Source of the DNA: Carettochelys insculpta
Lineage: Eukaryota > Chordata > Testudines > Carettochelyidae
Reading direction: 5' to 3'
Length of the DNA stretch: 64,000 nt
Assembly: GCF_033958435.1 (NCBI RefSeq)
Contig: NC_134152.1
Location: forward strand, 23,658,001-23,722,000
Shown here: positions 47,926 through 63,178 of the stretch, piece after piece
Numbering within the stretch: the stretch's first letter is position 1
Layout: each line of letters begins with the position of its first letter
Notes under the pieces: generated by a model
What the model was told of the DNA's origin: nothing
What the model saw: the letters and a program-made list of their open reading frames with translations, nothing else
Databases searched by the model: none
Position numbers and translations under genes: made by a program

Positions 47926-48778
47926 ACATACTGCTTTGAGGGTAGATAGTGTGTGTGTGTGGCACAAAATAACGTCCCAGTAATAGCAGGTAGAAGAAAT
48001 GCTTGTAAATTGTGTGCACATGATCCAACTGAATATAGTTTCTGTAACTTTGCAGCTATAAGATGTAGCTCCTCTCCTAGGAACTTTCACAGATTCTTGT
48101 ATTCCTGCCTTGGCAACAACTTGTCACCTCACAAATACTTTAGTTAGCCCTTTCCTGCACTGTATTTAACATTGATGTAATCAACAATTGCAAACACTGG
48201 AAATATGGGGAGCAAGAAACATGGAATCCTGAACTCAGGTCAGGGGAGTAAAGTAGGGAATAGATTTGCAAATACAGTACTTGGGTCTAAAATATAAACA
48301 TATGTTCTTTTAAGCCAAATTATTTCATCAGCCCCACTTATGGACCCCATTTTAAGTTACTGAGGTCAGTCTGCACTGAGGCTTTAATGATCAGACCAGG
48401 GATAGCCTGAGCATTTGGAGTAGACAAGACGAAGCTTCACAAGCTTAGAAAAAAAGGTGTCACATCCAGACAGATGAGTTCATACACTCTAATGCATCTG
48501 GCCTGTTTTCCTAATGAATGGATGATTATTTGTTCATAAAAGTATTTTTCAGCAGTGCATAATATAGCCTTGGGGGAGGATATTTTTCAGACACTGCAGG
48601 CACAGACTGGAAGTGTCATGTGACTTGTACACAGGAGTCCTGTGCCCTGTCAGCAGTAATTCCCCATAGATTTCTCCATGCATTTAGCATTCCTCTACAG
48701 AGAAGGTTAAAGGCTGGCACCAAAGGGGAGGCACTAGAGCAGTATGGCCTTAGATTACAAGGCACTAGGGAGTACAAT

Positions 48779-48975
48779 ATGGGCTTGTCTGCATTTAATT
48801 TACATTTACTGTATTGTCTATTCTGACAGGAGAGCTTCTCCTGTTGGCATAGGTACTCCACCTCCCAAGAGGTAGTAGCTACATCAACAGGAGAAACCCT
48901 CCCCTTGATATAGCACTGTCTGTACCAGGAGTTTGGTAAGTATAACTGCATCTCTCAGAGAGGTGGATTTTTATG
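48779..48975. mobile_element. MITE half-element
   Basis: Begins GGGCTTGTCTGCATTTA; interior AGGAGAGCTTCTCCTGTTGG and CAACAGGAGAAACCCTCC form an inverted pair, followed by GTATAACTGCATCTCTCAGA. Only one end of a larger element seems to be present. Confidence 0.4.
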
Positions 48976-49366
48976 TAAATTTGTAGTGTACATCAGTGCT
49001 TTATCTTGTGGGATTTTTTTTACAAATCCATGGTTAGGAGGATCATTTCCCTTCCTTGTGATTTTGAAAACCCTGTGAAATAGCATTATCTTTGCAACCT
49101 CAATTATGTGTAAGTTTTCTTGTGATTTTGGCCCTTCTTCAGGAAAACATAGTCCTGAGCTCAAATTACTAATACAAAATTAAGCAGAAAACTGTTATCT
49201 CCTATTTGGATAATTGTGTTTATCAAGGTTCTGCATGGTATTACAACAGCCCAATCCTGAAGCTCTTTCTTAGGCAAAAGTCTATGAATGTTTCTGAATT
49301 GGAATTCAGTCCAAGATTTTTTTCCCCGCCCCTCTTCTACTGAGAAGAAGATGGAGGACTGAGTCC

Positions 49367-49639
49367 TTGGGACAGGTCTACACTAGACCTGAAATTTGAT
49401 CCTAGATATGCAATACCAGTTACAATCAATCGTGTAGCTGGGATTCACTTATCTGGCCTCCTGACTAAGGGAGGTTGATGGGAGAGACTCTCCTGTCAAG
49501 CTCCCTTAGTCCTTGCAATGATGGGATCGACTGTTGAGCCCCAGTGGTTTGATTTCACACATCTCCACTAGGCATGTGAAATGGAACCCCAGAAGATCAA
49601 CCCTGACCAGGTCGATCCCTTGGCAAGTGTAGATTTACC
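49367..49639. mobile_element. hAT-like MITE
   Basis: Ends GGGACAGGTCTACACTAGAC and complement of right end AGGGTAAATCTACACTTGCC. Flanks CTGAGTCC (49359-49366) and CTGAGTCT (49640-49647) are an 8-bp target duplication with one mismatch, which fits the hAT superfamily. Confidence 0.6.
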
Positions 49640-49863
49640 CTGAGTCTTCAACAGGTCAACCATTTTGCTGGGAATTTTGGGCTTGACCCAATGAGAGAAC
49701 TTCCATTGACTTCAACAGAAGGGCTATTGTGGAAGGTTGGTCGGGAAGTGGGAATCAGGATCTTTCTGCAGATTAACAGTTTTAGTTTAGGAATTGACAC
49801 ATGTACCAGCGTGCTGTTTAGAAAGATCAAACACAAGCAGCAACATGTGATGAAAAAATTATT

Positions 49864-49869
49864 TTTATT
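49864..49869 (-). terminator. OCM: Polyadenylation signal of OCM
   Basis: AATAAA on the - strand about 230 bp downstream of the OCM stop codon; the first convincing signal after it. Confidence 0.5.
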
Positions 49870-50097
49870 GGATAATTTTAAGGGCAGTATCTGCTGAAAT
49901 GTGTTCCTAGAACATGGTAAAATGGTCCACAACAAAAATGGTTATTAACTGGTACCTTCAGTACTGCAGCAAACAAATAACAGATACTATCAAGATTAAT
50001 AAATAAACAAGGGGGTAAATCCCTGATTAGAGTTTTAGAATGTCATCTTCAGATTCATCCACCCCTTTCTGTTTCTTTCTCTGTTGTCTGCAGTCTT

Positions 50098-53946
<3,849 letters not shown>

Positions 53947-54537
53947 TTTAAACCTGGTGCAAAATACAAAAGGTATTGCAGCCATGTTGAAATGAAATTT
54001 AAACATGTACACAAATAAATAGGTGCTCCACTGTCAGCTTGTCTGTTTAGAGTTTTATAATAGACTATTTTAAAAGTAAGTAGTGTAAAAGGAGTATTTG
54101 AAGGGAAGATAAGCTAATTAGAAAACACTGATGCTACTGTTACTTAAAATTTGTATATCCTTATTTTAATCAATTTGCATGCATGAATGTAATTTTAAGT
54201 TGGTGACACATTTTTGTCTGTTACCTAGTCAGTATTTAGACCGGGCAGACAGATGAAAACGCTCTATGTAACAGGTAAAGCAACCTAACCACTAGTTTAT
54301 TGGAATGTGTGGTATTTAGCAAAAAAAGGGAATGTAGAAGAAAAAGGAAAGGAAAGAAGGCTTTTTCCTTTGCCACCAACAAGCCTGAAAAAGAAATCAA
54401 ATACAAGTACTTATCTACATAGGCTCCATCTTTACATAAGCTCCAGAGATAAAATGGAACATCTTACACTGTGAGCTGCTGTATTTGCTACTAGCTCACA
54501 CTTGCACAGATCTGGTCTTTAATTTCTGACTGCTCAC

Positions 54538-54634
54538 CTTTTTTATTTTCCCAAGTAGGTGAAGAAAAAAGAGCTGAAGAAGAGATATAAGACAAAACAG
54601 TAGTGTTTTCAGGCTTACCAGCCTGGCTTATATA
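54538..54634 (-). promoter_or_regulatory. OCM: OCM core promoter and non-coding first exon
   Basis: On the - strand CTATATAAG (54635-54627) is a good TATA box. About 30 bp downstream transcription would start near 54600, and a strong donor AAG|GTGAGC follows with the exon ending at 54538. The next exon begins at 53953 (CCAG acceptor), 7 bp before the ATG. A short untranslated first exon is usual for parvalbumin genes. Confidence 0.55.
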
Positions 54635-54639
54635 GGTTT

Positions 54640-57600
54640 CAAAAGGTGACAATAACCACTACTTAGGTTACCTTGTCATGGATCAAATGCTCAATTTGAG
54701 ACTAAGCTCAAATTTCCTACCTAACTAAATACCTTTTTTCTATTTATAGTTTAAGAGAATACAAATAAGAGCAGCAATTTTTAATATATCCACATGTGCT
54801 TTATTCAATTTTCAACTTTGTTATGAAGACAGAGTCCCACAAACTCCAAAGACTTGGGGTTTCCCAATAGCATCCAGACTTCAAAGTCATCTGCTGGAAA
54901 GTGACTCCAACAGTCAGATTCTTAGAAAAGAAAAGGCAGCTAGGTTTTCCTAATTCTGTTGGCTTTGGGCTGGCTCAGAGGAAGCTTGAGATGAAAGATC
55001 TGAGGTGATGGGTCAGTCAGACAAAGAGAACTTGTCACTAGAACAGTGGAAAGCAAGAGGTTATTTCCTATGATCTTTCTACAGCAAGCTTGATTTTCAC
55101 AAGTCCCTGAAATGGGAGGCGTGGAGACCAAAACTATCACTCACAGAAAGAGCCAGGTAAACTAGGGTAAAAGCGAACACGTTAGTTTTGTTATCCATTT
55201 CTTCTTTGCAAGACAGGATGGCCTATCTAAAGAATCCATGTTTGAGTTATTTTAAATACATGTATTTATTACATATATTTTAAAATATATATATTTTTAG
55301 ATAGATAACAGATGTATTTTACAAATGACAGATTGGATTTTAGTATGTCTACAGAACAATATGAAAAATAACACAAGTAATTTCCTTAGAGTGAAATTAA
55401 AATTACAGGCATACAGCAATGATTTTAGCATATTAACTTTCAAGAACTTTAAAATTGTACAGAAATCTCTCAAATGTAAGAAAACTGCAACTGCAGGGTT
55501 ACCACTCAAGCAAGATTCTGCTCATGTGGTTAAGGGTTATTCATGTGAGTAAGGGTTGCACCATGAAAACCACAGTACAAGCACTTGAATTGTTAGTATT
55601 TATGGATTTGTCTGGTTTTAGTACAGTAATTTATGCATACATTATCCTCTCGAAGTACATATATTTCTCTTGTTAGTATTGGCAGAAATTATGTAACATA
55701 CTAAGCAGGGAATATGTCTCACAGGAGGCAAAAGTCATGCTTTATGTGTTGTATACAGGTGACATATAATGAGTCTAGGCTTGATTCTCCTCCCATAATT
55801 GTATAAACTCATGGTTGTCTGTGGATTTACTAGTGATCTACATTATATTAGTGAGAAGAGTATCAGGACAGAATAATTGTTCATAATTTTTGTTACCTAG
55901 AATTTGAAGTTAAGAAATATAAAGCACTATGGAAAGTAATTTAATAATTATTTCCTTTCTTTATTGCCACACATTTTGTAAGAAGTCTTAAATCACTAAT
56001 AATTAAACACTTGCTTTAGATGCCTCATTAATGTTGCACACAGTAACAAAATAAGATGTATTGGTTTGAATATGGGCAGTTGATGTAAACTGACTTAAGT
56101 CCTGTTTCCACCAGTTGCGGATTTGGTCTGTAGTATCTACTCAAATGTTGCTGGATAGGAATTATTTACATTCTTTGCACAGACAGGGTCAATTCTATAC
56201 ACTGTGGCTAGAATATGAACAATGACACTATAGGCTAAATCCTGATAGCTTTGTTCAGTCCATACACAGCAAAAATTACTGTTGAAATTAGTGAGCATAT
56301 TGCCTCAATAAGAAATGAGTGAAACTGAATACAGACATCAGGATTCATTTCCATTAACAGCATCTCATATGAACTATAACAAATACTGAATGGCATCACC
56401 AGGCTCTTTTCTCTGGAAAGCTATTTACAATAATTGTGGGTCTCACTTTGAAACATGGGCCAGCTCCTCAGGTAGTGCAAATCAGTGTATCACAAATTAT
56501 TTTAATGGAGCTATGATAATTTGCACCATCTGAAGATCTGGTCCCATGGCTTTTCATGGTCCTCCATCCATCCTTTTGGCTCAGTATTTCATCCTCATGT
56601 TATTTTTTCATTTAAAATTTGTTAGACAGAGGAAGTGGGATTGATGTACTATGTATTTTCTGCAGGTTTTCTCCATAAACTGTTGCTTTCCTTTTCAGGT
56701 GGGGGTTTTGCATCCTCTTCTGTATTGTCCATTTTATGTCTTCTTCTGTCTTCTCAAGATCATGTGAATTCCCACATTATGATGTCCTTACTGAACTTCT
56801 TTCTTTACATACTAGTGGGTTGCTTCTGAATATTTGCTTGGATCTATCTCAGCACCCAAGTGTTTTCTTATTAGAACTTACACTGTATTTTTAAAATCTC
56901 TTTGGGTGTCACCATTGACTTCTGTTGGGCCAGGCTTTGACTCCTGGACTTCATTGTGGGCTTCTTTTGTTTCCACTTGGATTCTTTCTATGCTGCTTGC
57001 AGAACTCTCTTATTCTTAAGCATTTGTTATGCTGGGTGACGCTAATTTGCAAGGACAAGCAAATATAAATACCTTGAAAACAACATGGAGATCAAGGCTA
57101 TTGTGCAAGACCTCACAAGACCTGGAAGACTTCCTGTGTTCTGTTTGCTACCAAATCACACATTCTCCCCTCCCTACCTTTACACTGAATTATGTACTTG
57201 AAGCTAGTGTGAAAAAAACAGCTAAATCTATTTTAATTTTGCAATTAGCAAAGCCATTACAGTGGTGGTTTAAATTTCTAAGGGAAGCCAGCACATAACT
57301 TTTTTTTTTTTCCCCAATATCCATGTTCAACTGTCTATGGACGGACAAAACCTTCAAAGGATTGTCTCATAAGCTCTGCCACTTCAAACATAATATTTAC
57401 AACCATTCACCCCAAACTAAATACTCATAAGCAGTAAAGTAATGGAAATGAGTTGTGCAGTGCAGTGAAGGATATAGAATAAAAGTAGGGCAATAGCTAG
57501 CATAGACAGACTGCAACCGCTAAAGATGGGGTTCTGCAATGTTTGAAATTCAACACTGAGACCAACTGTGATGCTAATCTTCTCTGAAAGATGGGTTACA

Positions 57601-60020
57601 AAAGCCTAAAAGAGCTGAATTTCAGAATGAAGTTGATGTCACTGTATAATGATACAGGTGGAAATCTAGAGTTACTGGTATTTATTTATTTATTAATGAC
57701 ACTCTTCATCTGCCTCTCCTTCACTACAGTTAGACTAAAATCACCAGGGAGTGCATCATATACAGAGATATTTTAATTAAATAAATTACTCTTCTGTATC
57801 CAAATATGTTGTTTTTTGGATTACCTGGTATCTCTCTTAATTCAACTGTTTACATTTTAATAGTGTAAGGTGTAAAAATGAATTAAACCAAAAGGACAAT
57901 GGAAGATATTTTATAACAATAATGTGCAGTCAGTGTACAAGTATAGAACGGCCATATAATACTTTAAATAATGAATCAATCTTACTGCAACCACCAATTT
58001 ACCTTAGCTAAGGAGCTGGCCCTAGAGCAAAGAATTCTGTTTTCAGAAATGCTTGTCCAGTTTTCTTAGTAATTCCAGAAAATAATGAAAGAAATGGTAG
58101 TTTTTGTTTCTCAATAGAGCTATTTCAAACCTCCATTGGATTATTTTTCTGGAGAGTTACCTGGTGCATAACCTTCCATTTGTATTTGTTTTACTGTCTG
58201 CACAGTAAATGCTTACTGTCTGTCCCAAAATGCTTTTGGGAAGAAATTCATGGGTTGTTGTTGTTGTTTTGTTTTGTTTTTCTGGTTTAAAAATTCAGAA
58301 TTAAATTAAAAAGTACACTTTGACAAATACAAAGTAATTCATATTGTGAAGTTCTAACCATGGAATGAATCCACTCACAGTATAGTCTAAACGAGAGCCT
58401 TAAAGCATATCTGGTTAGAATATCTTCCTAATATTTTCCTAATTTATTTCTGCTAACTTCTTCCATAGGCACAGGGGAACTTGCATTACATTAAAACATG
58501 GATATTTTTCAGGCTGTTCCTTTACTTTTTGTCTTCTGTTAGTTTTAAATGGCTTAGAATTAATTAGCAAGTGACAAGTCAACTAGGACATTAACACCAG
58601 GAAATGAAAAAGGAGCTTCAACATCAGTGTCAGGTGAGACTGGAGAAGTGTTAATCCGAAACTGACTACAATAGTGTAAAGGGATGCTCTAACAGCAGTT
58701 CTAAAAGCCATCAACTTCATCTTCTCACTGCACTCATGCCAGAGGTGGTGCCGTGGCATCACTCCTTTTGTCACCAGTTTGGAACTGGCCGTAGTAGGAA
58801 GCTCAACACTCACTAGCACCTAGTCCTCATTTACACTAAAGCCTTATGCACAATGCTGACAGTGTAACCAATAGTGGGTGTAACTAATTTATAGTGTGAA
58901 AGGGTCCATAGTGTAAATCAGAACCATGCCCCACAATGAACCAAGTCCTATGTCACTTCTGGTGCTCACCGGGTGCATCCACTTCCATCCTAAGGAAATA
59001 AATAGTCAGTTCTATCCAGGTAATTTCGAAAAGATTCTATATCAGGTGGGATAAGTTGGCATGCAGCCTCAAGGAAACAGAACAGAGATGATTGGGGGAT
59101 AAACTGTTTTCTGAAAAATCAAATAGATGACATCTTAGTCCTACAGATGTCAATAGCAAAATTTCTATAGATCACCATGGGGTCAGGATATCTGCCAAAG
59201 TTTTGGGTGGGACTTCAGGGTGTGTGACAAATGGAGGATACACCCTAAAGAGCCAAAATATCTAGAACAAAACAATGAAAGTTATTTCTCTCATACTATC
59301 GTGTGGTAACACTGAGTATTATGTACTTTCTCAGCCCTAGTAAATAAGATATTTTGTATAAAAAATAAGCTCAGAATAAATACTGTCTTGAACTGCAGCA
59401 GAATTATTCCGAAGTATTCTAGTCCGGAGCGCTTTTTTTTCATTTAAAAAGCTGCTGAAACAGTATAAGATGACATCACTGTGTCTCTGCTAACACTTGA
59501 TATACACTATGATTATCATTAAACAAATTGTCTACTGTCACCATGACCGAGTAATGCTATCTTATGACCCTGACACAACACATGATGGTTTAAGATGTTT
59601 CTGGTTGCTGTCAGCTGCACAATCGGGGAGCGTGATCTTTGCATTCCTGCATTATTCACATTTTCCCTGTAATTCAACAGTCTCTCTGCCCTAAAGGTTA
59701 GAAGAGGCTTAAGAGCTTGGATGCTGCCTTTTAGTATATGTAACAGATGAGGAGATAGCTACAGTATACTGTTCCTTGTTGCTTCTGCAGGGGAGCCAGT
59801 ACTCTTCACTATATGGCTCCATCTCACAATGACCAACAATGTAAAGAGCTGTAATAAATAAAACAAATGCTGCAGTAGTTCCAGCTATTCTCTGATTAAC
59901 CCTGCTCCCACTGAAACAAGTGAGAACAGGCTCAGATCCTAAATTATGTATACTATAAGAAAAACCCTTGTATTTATATAGTAACCTAATAAAGGTAGAA
60001 TAACTAGTGCTCAGTTATAA
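54640..60020. other. Intergenic stretch upstream of OCM, no gene seen
   Basis: AT-rich sequence with only short frames; no exon with supporting splice sites and no strong repeat was recognised. From human synteny the next gene to the right would be RNF216, but no exon of it is visible in this window. Confidence 0.4.
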
Positions 60021-60024
60021 CTCT

Positions 60025-60205
60025 AATTCAGCAGAGTATGTAAACATGTGCTTAACTTTAATATTGGGGCATTTTAGCACATGCTTAAGCACTTTGCTGA
60101 ATAGAGATGCATTTGCACATTTTAAGTGCTTTGCTGAATTAGGGCCTACAGCTTCGATGCTACAAGCTGTTTTACCTATGTAAATATCTGCACACATTAA
60201 TGGGA
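60025..60205. repeat. Old unclassified repeat with ATTCAGC.AAGCACTT motifs
   Basis: TAATTCAGCAGAGTATG, CACATGCTTAAGCACTTTGC and AAGTGCTTTGCTGAATTAGG form imperfect direct and inverted copies, followed by TTAATGGGACTCC. Similar phrases are common in reptile and bird genomes; family not named. Confidence 0.35.
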
Positions 60206-60220
60206 CTCCTTGCATATGTA

Positions 60221-60386
60221 TCAGAGAGTTAGCTGAGTTAGTCTGTATCTTCAAAACAAGAAGTCCTGTGTCATCTTATAGACTAACAGATATGTTGGAG
60301 CATAAGCTTTAGTGGGCAAAGACCCGCTTCATCATGAAAGCTTATGTTCCAAAATATCTTTTAGTCTATAAGGTGCCACAGGACTT
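60221..60386. mobile_element. Penelope-like fold-back insertion with 12-bp target duplication
   Basis: Flanked by CTTGCATATGTA at 60209-60220 and 60387-60398. It begins with the antisense unit (TCAGAGAGTTAGCTGAGTTA ... GAAGTCCTG), reaches the ribozyme region near 60320, and folds back into a sense copy ending GGTGCCACAGGACTTC. The core is mutated (TAA for GAA and the CTGATGA start lost). Confidence 0.85.
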
Positions 60387-60439
60387 CTTGCATATGTAGG
60401 AGACTGTTTATGCAAAATTCCTTGTAAGTGTGGGACCTA

Positions 60440-60760
60440 CTTACTTTATGTGCTTGTGCCTTAATTACCCTGACTGTAGAATGAGGATAGTAATACGGGG
60501 CAATGTGAGGTGTCCAAAGATTAGAATCATAGGGCTGGAATGGACCTCAGGAGGTCATCTAGTTCAGCCCTCTGCTTCAAGCAGGATTAACCCCCACTAA
60601 GTCATCCCAGCCAGGACCTGGTCAAGCCAGGACTTAAAAACCTCGAGGAAGGGAGAATCCACCACCTCTCTAGGCAGGTTCGTAAAGGTTGGTAAAGCTC
60701 TGTGAGATCTTCAGGGAATACTTAAAGCATAAATTATAATAATATTCGAAGCATAGGGCA
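60440..60760 (-). mobile_element. MIR SINE split by a CR1 fragment
   Basis: GTGCCTTAATTACCCTGACT and GTAGAATGAGGATAGTAATAC (to 60500) followed after the CR1 by GGTTGGTAAAGCTCTGTGAGA (60686 on) read as one antisense MIR. Moderate certainty because MIR is diverged. Confidence 0.45.
60522..60680 (-). mobile_element. CR1 LINE 3' fragment
   Basis: The + strand reads TTAGAATCATAGGGCTGGAA and GACCTCAGGAGGTCATCTAG, near-identical to 47209-47360, and stops at ACCACCTCTCTAGGCAGG. Confidence 0.85.
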
Positions 60761-61375
60761 TATGCTAGAGATTAATGATAGCATGGAGAGAGCTGTTGTC
60801 CCAGTGATTTGCCTGTAGCCTTTGATACCTAGGAGATACCAACACTTCAGCTGTTATTACTCTCCTGAAACAAAAATGAAATAAAGCACATAATTATAAC
60901 AGAAAATGCAGGTTCGATTTATAGGAAAATTCTAAAGCATTAGGGCCTGATCCAGCATCCATTAAAGTCAATAGAGAGTTTGTGCATCTGTCTGTCCGTC
61001 CCAATCTTCTCTATCCCCAGGTTCAGCTTTTGTCCTCTGCATTTGAATGCAGCAGCCATCTGGGCTCAGCAATAGGACTTTTGAAAGTGGAGGAAGGATA
61101 GTCTCTCTGCTTTCAGGTCTGGTGCTTGGACCTCACATGGCCCACAACAGACCAGAGTTCAGTGGCCAGGAAAGTCCTGTTCTCCTCCTTGCAGCTGTGC
61201 TGCACAGCTGTGAACTACACAATTTTTAAAAAGGGTTCAAATTTTGCCAAATTTGGGCAGATTTTCATAGTTATAAGCAAAATGCACATCTTTGACTTGC
61301 AGGCCACCTCCTGCCAAGTTTCAAGTCCTCATTTGAAAGCATGGTGGTGGCAGGGCTTCTCAAAGAAAGGTCACC

Positions 61376-61563
61376 AGCAGTGTTCCCTGTAAGCTGAGTG
61401 CTTGATCAGCCAGCCAGGAAAGATTTAGGCACCACCCAGCTCACTACTAGAGCTCCCACAGCACCCAGAGGCAGCAGCATGTGTTCCTCTTTGCGGTCCA
61501 CATCTGCACCTGGCTTAGTGCACAGAACAAAACGTGTTCTGCCCATGGATGAAAAAAATTAGA
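61376..61563 (+). repeat. Unclassified dispersed repeat, family B copy 2
   Basis: Second copy of the repeat at 50365: GTTCCCTGTAAGCTGAGTGC, CACAGCACCCAGAGGCAG, CATGTGTTCCTC, GGTCCACATCTGCACCTGG, then TTAGTGCACAGAACAAAACG. Confidence 0.5.
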
Positions 61564-61899
61564 TGCAACACCAGTCACCAGAGTTTTTTTTCCAGAAGGG
61601 CAAAACAATGTGTGTGGTTTTTTTCAGATTGCACTTTTTGGAAACACTTGAACTGTTTTGACTGAAATTTTTCAAAAAATTCAGCCTGGAGCAGACACGC
61701 AGCATGAAAATTTTCTGCCCAAACAAGAAGCCAGAAGCAACTGAACACAGTCTTATGATAAGCAGTGTTGGGCAACCTTAAAATAGGTGGTGCCACTGTC
61801 CCCCTCTATAGCATTTGTATGTGCGTGTGTGTGAGGCGAGAGGCAGGGTGAAGGCATTATTGCCCCCTTTTAATTTCCTGTGACAAATACTGCTCTGAG

Positions 61900-62300
61900 C
61901 ATTTTTGTATTTCTTAGGCTAGAAGATACACAGATCTGTGCCCACAGGAGGAAGTGGGGGCACAGGGGCTATTGCTGCAGGGCTGATAATCTAAAGGGAT
62001 CCGGGATTCTGGCCACTGTTGCTTTTAAATCACTGCTGAAGCACCACTGTGAGGCTCTGCATTGCTCTTACGGCTGCCTGGGGAGGTGGGGACACCACAG
62101 AGCATGCGCCAGCAGCATGGGATCGGGGAGGCACTACAGCCAGAAGGTGCTGAGGGCTGGCTGCCTTCGGTCCCACCTCTTCTGCTTTTGGCCCCACCCT
62201 TGCCAGGACTGTGGAGCCCACCCCTGCACCTTGCCCAGGGGCCCAGCATGGCAGTCAGCTTCCCTGCACATATCATTTGATACTGTTAACCACAGTAACC
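61900..62300. other. GC-rich non-coding block
   Basis: A GC-rich patch with a 142-codon frame but no splice-site or family support. Phrases such as TGCTTTTAAATCACTGCTG suggest an old repeat interior. Confidence 0.3.
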
Positions 62301-63090
62301 AGTTCTGAAGTCAATTCCCTAAGCATACCTGGTAGGGCAGTGTGTTAAATGAGGGGAGTCAACATCTATCAGTCTGTATATGACATCTCACCTATCACCA
62401 TGGCAACAATGACTATAACATTCATCCTGGAAGAATTTGTATTAAAGTAGAGAATACCTGTAGGGAGCCTGTGTGGCTTAAGTGGCGTGCAGGTGTTGTG
62501 CTGTCTGCAGACTACTGAAATTTTGCACAGAAAAAGGAATTAATAAGATGAGACAGACATAGGATACTAGCACAAGTCTTACGCAGGTGCTTCAAACAAG
62601 CCAAGATGGGTTTTAACTTCTGTTAAGTGAAACATGAGTGCCACCAGGTGGGCATGCAGGTGGGTTATGTCTCAGAGAACCCACAAGACATTTTCATGGC
62701 TCATGTTTTGATTTTATGGCCATAGAAGGAATAAGCACAATTCAGAGTGGATTCAACTAATCTTACGTTAAAAGGAATGACTTGTTAGGGTCAAATGTCA
62801 CCATTGATGTAGACCGTATAAGAAGCACCTTTGTAAGATGTAGAGGTCTCTGTTTGCCAGTGCTTTTTTCCTGCTAGAACCTGCTAGTTCCTGCTAGAAC
62901 TTTGTTCCAGTGCATTCCACCGGAAAAAAAGTCCTGTTCTTTGTTAATAGTCTTATTTTCTACATAACATAACTGAAAAATATATTCACACAAGAAAGGC
63001 CACACCTGTGATGTAGTGGGGGATAGGTGTGTGTATGGGTGTGGCTCACAGAGGGTGTGGGGCTCTTGCTGAGGGTAACCTAGGCAACCA

Positions 63091-63178
63091 GACAAAAAGC
63101 AGTCAAGTAGCACTTTAAAGACTAGCAAAATAGTTTATTAGGTGAGCTTTCGTGGGACAGACCCATTTCTTCAGACCG
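63091..63178 (-). mobile_element. Penelope-like pseudo-LTR unit inside the LTR
   Basis: The + strand reads AAAGCAGTCAAGTAGCACTT, AAAGACTAGCAAAATAGTTT and ends after the ribozyme core, the antisense of the unit at 34312-34403. CCAGAC occurs on both sides (63088-63093 and 63182-63187), a possible short target duplication. Confidence 0.65.
63141..63177 (-). ncRNA. Hammerhead-ribozyme-like motif, fourth copy
   Basis: On the - strand CTGAAGA (63174-63168), stem II TGGG with CCCA, GAAA (63151-63148), AGCT (63148-63145), position 17 C. Stem I pairs GGT (63177-63175) with ACC (63143-63141), sequences different from the other copies yet still complementary. Confidence 0.5.

Noticed and set aside
47285..48028. 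247-codon - strand frame as a host gene
   Set aside because: It encodes a CR1 reverse-transcriptase C-terminus; its first residues are unrelated flanking sequence.
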